Source: Roseomonas sp. (lineage in GTDB: Bacteria > Pseudomonadota > Alphaproteobacteria > Acetobacterales > Acetobacteraceae). Taken from it: 6,459 bases of DNA. The translations under genes were made by a program, and so were the position numbers. The stretch lies in assembly GCA_020249415.1 (NCBI GenBank), contig JADCFR010000395.1, forward strand, positions 1 to 6,459, written 5' to 3'. The stretch's first letter is position 1. Each line of letters begins with the position of its first letter. The notes under the pieces are model-generated. The model was not told where the DNA came from and made no database searches. It saw only the letters and a list, made by a program, of their open reading frames with translations. Shown piece after piece: positions 1-5,204 of this stretch.

Positions 1-381
1 ATTGCGCCGGGGCGGCTTGAAATCAACCCGGAACCGGATGCGCCGCGCGATCTGGCCGCGCAATTGACCGCGCTTTTGTCGGAGGCAACCGGCCAGCGCT
101 GGACCGTGATCATCAGCCAGGAAGCCGGTGCGCCGACACTCGCGGCGCAAGGCAAGGAAGCGGAGGCGGATCGACGGGCCATCGCCCGCGCGCATCCTTT
201 GGTGCAGGCGATATTGGCGGCCTTTCCCGGCGCCACAATTGAAGCCGTGCATGATGGCGGCGCTGATGCCTATGGGCTTTCGCGCAGCGCCGTGACGGCC
301 GATGATGATGCGCGCGATTTCGCGCCACCCGATGCCGAACCCGCTTACGGCGATGATGAAACCCCTCCCGATGATTTTTAG
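1..381 (+). CDS. dnaX: DNA polymerase III subunit tau/gamma, C-terminal 126 residues (5' truncated by window)
   Basis: The reading frame is open from base 1 and ends at TAG 379-381, so only the C-terminus of the clamp-loader subunit is present; the ATPase domains lie upstream. In the family, DnaX loads the beta clamp and its tau C-terminus contacts the polymerase alpha subunit. Recognition rests on the alphaproteobacterial-style tail: a 'PRDLAAQLTALLSEATGQRW' segment (residues 15-34), then 'HPLVQAILAAFPGA', then a very acidic end closing in PPDDF. The position directly before ybaB and recR is the classic context and raises confidence. The last 26 residues contain 11 Asp/Glu. Whether a shorter gamma form is made cannot be judged, because any frameshift site would lie upstream of the window. 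Confidence 0.88.
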   Translation: MAPGRLEINPEPDAPRDLAAQLTALLSEATGQRWTVIISQEAGAPTLAAQGKEAEADRRAIARAHPLVQAILAAFPGATIEAVHDGGADAYGLSRSAVTADDDARDFAPPDAEPAYGDDETPPDDF

Positions 382-393
382 GCGAAGGACACC

Positions 394-717
394 ATGAAGA
401 ACCTGGGCAATATGTTGAAGCAGGCGCAGCAGATGCAATCGCGCATGCAGGAAATGCAGGCCAAGCTGGAAGCCACCGAAGTGGAAGGTCAATCCGGTGG
501 CGGCATGGTGGTGGTGCGCCTGACCGGCAAGGGTGATTTGCGCCGCGTCACGATTGATCCTTCGCTGATGAATGCGGATGAACGCGAAGTGCTGGAAGAT
601 TTGCTGGTGGCCGCCCATGCCGATGCCAAGCAGAAGGTAGAAGCGACCATGGCGGCCGAAATGCAAAAGGCGACTGCCGGCATCAACCTGCCGCCCGGCA
701 TGAAGCTGCCTTTCTAG
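394..717 (+). CDS. ybaB: YbaB/EbfC family nucleoid-associated protein
   Basis: A 107-residue protein, the normal length for this family of small dimeric DNA-binding proteins that coat the nucleoid. The N-terminal helix is rich in Gln and Met (residues 7-26, LKQAQQMQSRMQEMQAKLE type). It is followed by the family core VEGQSGGGMVVVRLTGKGDLRRVTIDPSL (about residues 30-58, in which the Gly run and the 'V.I.P' strand are diagnostic), then an acidic/Ala helix and a Pro-rich end NLPPGMKLPF. The ATG is preceded by GAAGGA (384-389), four bases from the start, which is somewhat close. The gene lies 12 bases after the dnaX stop and 16 before recR, so all three are most likely one transcript. A role linked to RecR-dependent repair is often suggested from this conserved arrangement but cannot be shown here. 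Confidence 0.95.
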   Translation: MKNLGNMLKQAQQMQSRMQEMQAKLEATEVEGQSGGGMVVVRLTGKGDLRRVTIDPSLMNADEREVLEDLLVAAHADAKQKVEATMAAEMQKATAGINLPPGMKLPF

Positions 718-733
718 GGCTGCTTGCAGCCTG

Positions 734-1330
734 ATGCTGCATAACGACCCGATCGAGCATTTGATTGCGCTGCTCTCGCGCCTGCCTGGCCTTGGCCGGC
801 GCAGCGCGCGGCGGGCTGTCTTGAAAATGCTGATGGATCCGGATGGGCAGATGCTGCCACTCGCGGCCGCTTTGCGTGATGCCGCAAGCGCAGTGAAACC
901 CTGCGAGGTTTGCGGCAATCTGGATACCATCTCCCCTTGCGCCATTTGCCGCGATCCGCATCGGGACCGGAAGCTGGTGTGTGTGGTGGAAGGGGTCGCG
1001 GATTTATGGGCCCTGGAACGCGCCCATGCGCATCATGGGTTGTATCATGTGCTGGGTGGGATGCTCTCCGCGCTGTCTGGAACTGGGCCGGAAGATTTGG
1101 CGATTCAGCCGCTGCTTGCCCGCATTGAAACGGGCGATGTGGCAGAGGTGATTCTGGCCTTGCCCGCAACGGTGGAGGGTGCCACCACCGCACATTACGT
1201 GACGGATCGGCTGAAGCCGAGTGGTGTGGCCATCACACGCCTTGCGCAGGGTGTGCCGATTGGTGGCGCGCTTGATGTGTTGGATGATGGTACCTTGGCG
1301 GCGGCGCTGAAGGCGCGTCGGCCGCTTTGA
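734..1330 (+). CDS. recR: Recombination mediator protein RecR
   Basis: A 198-residue protein of full family length. RecR forms a ring-shaped clamp and, with RecO (and RecF), helps load RecA onto SSB-coated single-stranded gaps. Domains in order: an N-terminal helix-hairpin-helix (about residues 13-29, LSRLPGLGRRSARRAV); a four-cysteine zinc finger with C57, C60, C69 and C72 in the usual C-x2-C-x8-C-x2-C spacing; a Toprim domain from about residue 80 (VCVVEGVADLWALE, with YHVLGG and the SALSGTGPEDL segment); and a conserved C-terminal segment (ITRLAQGVPIGGALDVLDDGTLAAAL). No strong Shine-Dalgarno precedes the ATG; an AGGG inside the ybaB stop region (716-719) lies 14 bases away, so translation may be coupled to ybaB. 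The start is supported because the protein begins at the expected family position. Confidence 0.97.
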   Translation: MLHNDPIEHLIALLSRLPGLGRRSARRAVLKMLMDPDGQMLPLAAALRDAASAVKPCEVCGNLDTISPCAICRDPHRDRKLVCVVEGVADLWALERAHAHHGLYHVLGGMLSALSGTGPEDLAIQPLLARIETGDVAEVILALPATVEGATTAHYVTDRLKPSGVAITRLAQGVPIGGALDVLDDGTLAAALKARRPL

Positions 1331-1357
1331 ATGCACCATAGGCCGCCTTGATCAACA

Positions 1358-1371
1358 GCGCCTCTGGGCGC
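1358..1371 (+). terminator. Short hairpin after recR, possible weak terminator
   Basis: GCGCC-TCTG-GGCGC gives a perfect 5-bp GC stem with a 4-base loop, 27 bases after the recR stop and 32 bases before the next start. No T-run follows, so it does not meet the usual rule for intrinsic termination. It could mark the end of the dnaX-ybaB-recR transcript or simply reflect GC-rich composition. Confidence 0.2.
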
Positions 1372-1403
1372 ACCCTGCCGCTTATGGATAGGGGGCAAGC
1401 GCC

Positions 1404-2171
1404 ATGCGTTTTGCGGGACAACAGGTTGTGATTACCGGCGCCGCTGGCGTGTATGGGCGCGGCTTGGCGGAAGCCTTTGCGCAGGAAGGTGCCCATTTGC
1501 TGCTGAGTGATGGTGATGCGGCCGCGCTGGCCGCACTCGCCAATGCGCTGCCGCCGGGGCGCGCCGTATTGCATCCCGCTGACCTCACGGATGATGCTGC
1601 GCTGGATGGATTGATCGCCGCCGCAACCGGCAAGGGCGCGCCGCAGGTGCTGATCAATAATGCCGGCATCTATCCCTTCATTCCGCTGATGGAGGTGACG
1701 GGCGCGGAATGGGACAGGATCATCAGCGTCAATACCCGCGCGCCCTTTCGCCTGATGCAGGGCATTGGCCGCGCCATGGCCGCGGCGGGGCGGGGTGCGA
1801 TTGTCAATGTCACCTCAGCAGCCGCAGAAGTGCATCGCGGCAATGGCGTGCCTTACGGCGCTTCCAAATGCGCGCTGGAATATCTGACGCGGGCTTTTGC
1901 GTTGGAACTCGGCCCTTCAGGCGTGCGCGTGAATAGCGCGCGGCCTGGCTTTGCCGAGGGCAGCGCCGGCAATCCCATGCCCGCCGGCTATGCGGAGGCG
2001 ATCCGCGCCAGGTCCTTGCTTGGTGCGCTTGGCACGCCGGCGGATTTCGCGGCGGGTGTGATGTTCCTCTGTTCCGAGGATGCGCGCTTCATGACGGGTG
2101 CGGTGCTCGATTGCGGGGGTGGGGGGCACATCAATCGCCGCGCTGGTGCGGCCACCGCGGCGCGCGGCTGA
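1404..2171 (+). CDS. SDR family oxidoreductase (classical short-chain dehydrogenase/reductase)
   Basis: A 255-residue protein, the standard length of classical SDR enzymes, which use NAD(P)(H) to oxidise alcohols or reduce carbonyls in the cytoplasm. All key motifs are visible: cofactor loop TGAAGVYG (11-18), an Asp at 36 after strand 2 (favours NAD over NADP), D60-L61 contacting adenine, NNAG (85-88), catalytic N110, S138, Y151 and K155 in the YGASK pentad, and the C-terminal FLCSEDARFMTGAVLD segment before a Gly-rich end. The ATG is supported by AGGGGG (1390-1395), eight bases upstream. It follows recR by 73 bases and precedes a solute-binding-like gene by 27 bases, with which it probably forms an operon. 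The substrate cannot be deduced; annotations such as 3-oxoacyl-ACP reductase would be over-specific. Confidence 0.93.
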   Translation: MRFAGQQVVITGAAGVYGRGLAEAFAQEGAHLLLSDGDAAALAALANALPPGRAVLHPADLTDDAALDGLIAAATGKGAPQVLINNAGIYPFIPLMEVTGAEWDRIISVNTRAPFRLMQGIGRAMAAAGRGAIVNVTSAAAEVHRGNGVPYGASKCALEYLTRAFALELGPSGVRVNSARPGFAEGSAGNPMPAGYAEAIRARSLLGALGTPADFAAGVMFLCSEDARFMTGAVLDCGGGGHINRRAGAATAARG

Positions 2172-2186
2172 AATGCAGTATTGAAA

Positions 2187-2190
2187 AGGA
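2187..2190 (+). promoter_or_regulatory. Shine-Dalgarno AGGA that sets the solute-binding-like protein start
   Basis: AAAAGGAAAG upstream of tandem ATGs at 2199 and 2202 places AGGA eight bases before the first ATG. An in-frame TTG at 2181 would lie upstream of this site, so the ATG at 2199 is the better start. Confidence 0.7.
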
Positions 2191-2198
2191 AAGATAGC

Positions 2199-2924
2199 AT
2201 GATGGATCAAATCAAGGCGGAATTGGCGCCAACGGGCGTGTTGCGCGCAGGCATCAATATGGGGAATTTCCTGCTGGTGACGAGCCGCGCGGAAAATGGC
2301 GATCCCGCCGGGGTATCGCCCAGCATGGCGCGCGCCATTGCCGATGCGCTTGGCGTGGCCGTGCAATACGTGCCCTTCGCGCGGCCTGGTGATTTGGCCG
2401 ATGCGGTGGATAGCAATGTCTGGGATATCGGCCTGATCGGCGCCGAGCCGCAGCGCGCGGAGAAAATCGCCTTCACCGCGGCTTATGCGGAAATCGAGGC
2501 GACTTACATGGTTCCGCCCGGTTCCCCCATCACGAAGATGGAAGAAGTAGATCGCCCCGGCAATCGTATCGCGGTGACCGCGCGTGCGGCTTATGATCTT
2601 TGGCTGGAGCGGAATATCCATCAGGCGAAGCTGATCCGCTCTGCCTCGCTGGACGCTGCCTTTGAACAATTCGCCGCCGAGAAGCTGGAAGTGCTGGCCG
2701 GGCTGCGGCCAAAACTGCTCTCAGACATCGAAAAAATGCCCGGCGCGCGGATTCTGGATGGCAAATTCACGGCCGTGCAGCAGGCGATTGGCACATCTCG
2801 CCGCAATAGCGCCGCCGCGGTGTTCCTCGCGGATTTCGTCGAAAAGGCGAAGGCGTCCGGCCTGGTGGCGCGCTTTATTGCCGAACATAAGGTGCGCGGG
2901 CTGTCAGTGGCGCCGCCGGCCTGA
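2199..2924 (+). CDS. Type 3 solute-binding-like protein without a signal peptide
   Basis: A 241-residue protein resembling the polar amino-acid ABC transporter substrate-binding family (SBP type 3). Visible family traits: an N-terminal strand GVLRAGIN (13-20), a D-x-x-G-V-S-P-S-M-A-R-A-I-A helix (35-48), W75-D76-I-G-L-I-G, R86, and F92-T93 with a following Y96, matching the 'WDig...R...i.FT..Y' core; a second lobe begins near residue 115. The N-terminus MMDQIKAELAPTG has no hydrophobic stretch or cleavage site, and the alternative TTG start only adds six charged or polar residues, so export by Sec looks unlikely. No permease or ATPase gene lies beside it. It follows the SDR gene by 27 bases, suggesting co-expression. 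It may be a cytosolic ligand-binding or enzymatic derivative of the fold; its function is unknown. Confidence 0.8.
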   Translation: MMDQIKAELAPTGVLRAGINMGNFLLVTSRAENGDPAGVSPSMARAIADALGVAVQYVPFARPGDLADAVDSNVWDIGLIGAEPQRAEKIAFTAAYAEIEATYMVPPGSPITKMEEVDRPGNRIAVTARAAYDLWLERNIHQAKLIRSASLDAAFEQFAAEKLEVLAGLRPKLLSDIEKMPGARILDGKFTAVQQAIGTSRRNSAAAVFLADFVEKAKASGLVARFIAEHKVRGLSVAPPA

Positions 2925-3014
2925 TCGGCCTTGCTGATGTAATCCTGGGCCGGGTGTCCAAGCCCGCTGCGCCTTCTGTTACAATGCAGTACCTCTCCGG
3001 CAGCGCCTTCTATC

Positions 3015-3028
3015 TTGACGCATCTCAA
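3015..3028. promoter_or_regulatory. Candidate FNR/FixK-type binding site (TTGA-N6-TCAA)
   Basis: The dyad TTGA-CGCATC-TCAA is a perfect match to the core half-sites and spacing of the CRP/FNR-superfamily site TTGAT-N4-ATCAA; it departs from full FNR consensus only at the two inner positions. It sits in the intergenic region 128 bases before a universal stress protein start. This is a class of gene known to be under FNR, ANR or FixK control in many proteobacteria. A weak -10-like GATACC at 3049-3054 would put the site centre near -40, about where a class II activator binds. The regulator and the transcript start are inferred, not shown. Confidence 0.45.
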
Positions 3029-3046
3029 CGCTGGTTTGTGTGCGCG

Positions 3047-3064
3047 GCGATACCCACATATCGC
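3047..3064. promoter_or_regulatory. Palindrome GCGATA-N6-TATCGC upstream of the stress protein gene
   Basis: Two perfect 6-base arms with the 6-base spacer CCCACA form an 18-base dyad, 19 bases after the FNR/FixK-like site. It would overlap a possible -10 region and could be an operator or, if transcribed, an mRNA hairpin. No known regulator consensus was recognised. The rest of the gene-free stretch (2925-3155) shows no small ORF with a ribosome binding site, no strong sigma-70 promoter and no terminator with a T-run. Confidence 0.3.
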
Positions 3065-3142
3065 GGTGGCACGGTCTTATGCCTTGCCCCGAGAACCAAA
3101 CAAAACGCCATCGCAGGAAAAACCCGAAAGATGCGCGACAGC

Positions 3143-3146
3143 CGGA
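3143..3146 (+). promoter_or_regulatory. Shine-Dalgarno GGAG that sets the universal stress protein start
   Basis: GGAG lies nine bases before ATG 3156. The frame stays open upstream to a TTG at 3015, but that stretch reads as non-family sequence and that TTG is part of the FNR/FixK-like dyad. ATG 3156 begins directly with the first beta strand of the domain. Confidence 0.7.
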
Positions 3147-3155
3147 GACATCGTA

Positions 3156-3965
3156 ATGACTTTCACCAGTATTCTGACCCATCTTGATCCCGCCATGGCG
3201 ATAGAAGCGGAGGCAGCAACGGCAACGTCGCTTGCGTTGGCGGAAGCCTTTTCCGCCCATCTGACCGCGCTGATTTTCCCGATGGATAGTGCGCTCACCG
3301 CGCCCTCACCGGCGGATGATGCCACAAGCTTGCTGGAGGAGCGCGCTGCCGAGGCATTTGCGGCAGCCGCGGATCGTCGCGGCGTGGCGCATCAGGCCAA
3401 AAAACGCACCAGCTTCGCCTATGGCAATGGGGAAGCCTTCGCGGATCATTTGCGTGTCAGTGATCTTGCGGTGCTGACAGGGCACGGCGCGCCCGGCATT
3501 GGCGCGCAAATCCTGCAGCAGGCGGCGATTTTTGACTCAGGTCGGCCCGTGATCCTTGTGCCCCATTCCCTGCCCCTTGCCGCCTTGCCGCAGCGCCTTC
3601 TGGTGGCCTGGGATGCAAGCCCGGCCTCGGTACGGGCCATTCATGGCGCGCTGCCGCTCATCCGCCGCGCGGCGGAAACCGTCATTGCAACGGTCTCCGA
3701 TGACAAGGAACTCCGCCCCGGTCAATCCGGGATTGAGCTTGCCCATTTGCTCGCGCGCCATGGTGCGAAGCCACGCTTCATGGCCTTGCAGCGTGGCAGC
3801 GGCGGCGTGCTGGAACGGCTTTTGGCAGCGGCAGCGGATACGGAATCGGACATGCTGGTCATGGGCGCGGTACGGCATTCACCGCTGCGCAATCTGGTGC
3901 TGGGCAGCGCGACGCAGGATATGCTGGCCAATGGACCAAAGCTTCCAATGTTGCTGTCAGCGTGA
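3156..3965 (+). CDS. Universal stress protein, tandem-domain type
   Basis: A 269-residue cytoplasmic protein with two UspA-like domains, about twice the length of single-domain UspA. The first domain (about 1-145) starts with strand MTFTSILTHLD and ends RPVILVPHS; it shows no nucleotide-binding glycine motif. The second (about 147-269) opens with RLLVAWDASPASVRAIHGALPLI, where D153 sits at the usual ATP-contact position, and ends with DMLVMGAVRHSPLRNLVLGSAT. The family motif G-x2-G-x9-G-S/T appears as G237-A-V-R240-x9-G250-S251, with the second glycine replaced by Arg, so nucleotide binding may be altered. Such proteins help survival under starvation, redox or oxygen stress. A TTGA-N6-TCAA dyad upstream fits low-oxygen control. 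Its stop abuts the stop of the convergent hydrolase gene. Confidence 0.88.
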   Translation: MTFTSILTHLDPAMAIEAEAATATSLALAEAFSAHLTALIFPMDSALTAPSPADDATSLLEERAAEAFAAAADRRGVAHQAKKRTSFAYGNGEAFADHLRVSDLAVLTGHGAPGIGAQILQQAAIFDSGRPVILVPHSLPLAALPQRLLVAWDASPASVRAIHGALPLIRRAAETVIATVSDDKELRPGQSGIELAHLLARHGAKPRFMALQRGSGGVLERLLAAAADTESDMLVMGAVRHSPLRNLVLGSATQDMLANGPKLPMLLSA

Positions 3966-5108
3966 TCACGCGTCGCGCGCCAGCAATGCCTTGAGCAATT
4001 CCACCGTGCGCGCGGGCTGTTCCTGCTGCACCCAATGTCCGGCGCCCGGCACCAGATGCGCCGCCGCCATGCGGGTGCAGGCAATGCCCTGCATCCGCTC
4101 AAACGCGCCGGGGGCCTGAAACACGCCCCAATCCGCGGCGCCGGCGATAAAGACCGAAGGCACATCAATGCTGCGCCCAGCAAATAACGTCAGATCGGCA
4201 TTCACTTCCGGCGCAAAGCGGGTGCGATACCAATTGAGCCCACCCTGAAATCCGGTGCGGCCATATTCCGCGGCATAGACAGCCATCTCGGCTTCCGTCA
4301 GCCAGGCGCAGCGTGCGACCTCAGCCGCGCTTGGCATTTCATGCGCGACTGTCTCCGGCATCGTCTCGGCGCGGTCCATGACGTAATAGGTCGGCAGTTT
4401 CGCCATTTCCTCGGCGGACCAATCGCGCAGGCGATGCGGTTTATTGGCGGCCCAATCAGCGCTTTTATGGTGGTAATAGGCGCGCATGAAAGCGTGCAGC
4501 CCCTGCGCCGCGCCCATCATATCCGCATTGGCCGGGCGCGTGGCGTAATAGGCGTGGTAGTGTTTGCGCGGGCGCGGCAGGGCGGCCAAAGCCTCATCCA
4601 GCCCCGGCATGGCGGAAGAACCGCTGGATTGCTGGCCGGGCTTCGGCCAATCCGGCCCGCCGGCGAAAGGCGCGCTCATCAGCGCGACACGGCGAAACAC
4701 ATCGGGGCGCGTCAGCGCACACCAGGCCGCCACGGGCGATCCAAAATCATGCCCGATCACCGCCGCCACGTCTCGGTAGCCGAGCGTGGCCACCACACCC
4801 AAAGCATCGCGCACCAGATTGGTGAGGCGAAATGGCGCCAGCGGCGCGTCATAATCCGTATCGCATCCCGTGGTGCGACCATAACCGCGCTGATCCGGCG
4901 CCACGACGTGATAGCCCATGGCAGCAAGAGGCAGCATCACATGCCGCCAGGAATAGGCGAGTTCAGGAAAGCCATGCAGCAGCAAAAGGCAGGGCCGGCC
5001 CGGCGTTTCATGCCCGGCTTCCAGCATGTGGACGCGCAACCCATTGATGCCCTCCAGAAAGCGGGCGCGGATGCCGTGCGGCAGGGTTGGTGAGGCAAGC
5101 GGTTCCAT
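3966..5108 (-). CDS. Alpha/beta hydrolase, epoxide hydrolase type
   Basis: A 380-residue protein. Family members open epoxides to vicinal diols through an Asp-ester intermediate. Visible residues: oxyanion-hole motif HGFP (45-48); nucleophile D121 in GHDFG (an Asp, not Ser, which favours epoxide hydrolase over esterase); acid D326 in AADWGVFQ; base H358 in PGAGHWVQQEQP. One ring-activating tyrosine of the cap is probably Y294 in LNWYR; the partner is among Y184, Y187 and Y188 in KHYHAYY. The cap, about residues 150-295, is long and aromatic-rich, making the protein longer than typical 300-330 residue bacterial forms. No signal peptide is seen. The ATG at 5108 is chosen over GTG 5129 because the duplicated GGAA purine tract lies between them. 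It is divergent from the acyl-CoA synthetase gene and convergent with the stress protein gene. The substrate is unknown. Confidence 0.88.
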   Translation of the reverse strand: MEPLASPTLPHGIRARFLEGINGLRVHMLEAGHETPGRPCLLLLHGFPELAYSWRHVMLPLAAMGYHVVAPDQRGYGRTTGCDTDYDAPLAPFRLTNLVRDALGVVATLGYRDVAAVIGHDFGSPVAAWCALTRPDVFRRVALMSAPFAGGPDWPKPGQQSSGSSAMPGLDEALAALPRPRKHYHAYYATRPANADMMGAAQGLHAFMRAYYHHKSADWAANKPHRLRDWSAEEMAKLPTYYVMDRAETMPETVAHEMPSAAEVARCAWLTEAEMAVYAAEYGRTGFQGGLNWYRTRFAPEVNADLTLFAGRSIDVPSVFIAGAADWGVFQAPGAFERMQGIACTRMAAAHLVPGAGHWVQQEQPARTVELLKALLARDA

Positions 5109-5115
5109 GGCGGTG

Positions 5116-5127
5116 TTTCCTTCCTTC
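5116..5127 (-). promoter_or_regulatory. Ribosome binding site with repeated AAGGA for the hydrolase
   Basis: On the - strand, GAAGGAAGGAAA provides two overlapping Shine-Dalgarno cores; the nearer AAGGA (5122-5118) ends nine bases before ATG 5108. It lies downstream of the in-frame GTG at 5129, which argues against that longer start. Confidence 0.75.
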
Positions 5128-5140
5128 ACGCCATCCCGCC

Positions 5141-5183
5141 TGAAGCGCGCCCCACAATCAAGCCCCGCATTGACGCGCGCCCC
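5141..5183. repeat. 13-bp direct repeat with 30-bp pitch in a divergent promoter region
   Basis: TGAAGCGCGCCCC (5141-5153) and TGACGCGCGCCCC (5171-5183) match at 12 of 13 positions, with starts exactly 30 bases apart, about three helical turns. Both lie in the 96-base region between the divergent hydrolase and acyl-CoA synthetase starts. The second copy overlaps a TTGACG hexamer (5170-5175). The first lies in the spacer of a weak - strand promoter whose TTGATT is at 5161-5156. This fits two operator copies on one DNA face, but the sequence is GC-rich and the regulator is unknown. Confidence 0.4.
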
Positions 5184-5198
5184 GGCTGGCGAGACTTT
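5170..5198 (+). promoter_or_regulatory. Weak candidate promoter for the acyl-CoA synthetase gene
   Basis: TTGACG (5170-5175) is one base from the sigma-70 -35 consensus. At 17-bp spacing the -10 position reads GACTTT (5193-5198), a poor match. If used, transcription would begin at about 5205, the A of the start codon, giving a leaderless message. This would agree with the missing Shine-Dalgarno. The poor -10 keeps confidence low. Confidence 0.2.
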
Positions 5199-5204
5199 GG
5201 CGCG

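Noticed and set aside
1348..1355. TTGATCAA palindrome between recR and the SDR gene as an FNR-type site
   Set aside because: The half-sites are directly joined without the required central spacing, and no -10 element is found at a suitable distance.
1917..2669. 250-codon - strand open frame spanning the SDR and solute-binding-like genes
   Set aside because: It crosses the boundary of two well-supported + strand genes and yields an Arg/His-rich protein without recognisable motifs.
2951..2966. Hairpin CGGG-N8-CCCG after the solute-binding-like gene as a terminator
   Set aside because: The stem is only four base pairs with a large loop and no T-run follows; it is too weak to call.
3067..3082. 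Sigma-54 promoter look-alike TGGCACG...TTATGC upstream of the stress protein gene
   Set aside because: The GG and GC dinucleotides are 11 bases apart instead of the strict 10, and the -12 element is TTATGC rather than TTGC.
3015..3155. N-terminal extension of the universal stress protein from TTG 3015
   Set aside because: The extension has no domain similarity and no ribosome binding site, while ATG 3156 has GGAG at good spacing and starts on the domain's first strand.
4341..5093. 250-codon + strand open frame inside the hydrolase gene
   Set aside because: It is fully antisense to a gene with complete catalytic motifs. Its Arg/His/Gln-rich translation is typical of a shadow frame in GC-rich DNA, and it has no family resemblance.
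5109..5129. GTG start at 5129 for the hydrolase
   Set aside because: The strong GAAGGAAGGA tract lies downstream of this GTG and is correctly placed for ATG 5108.
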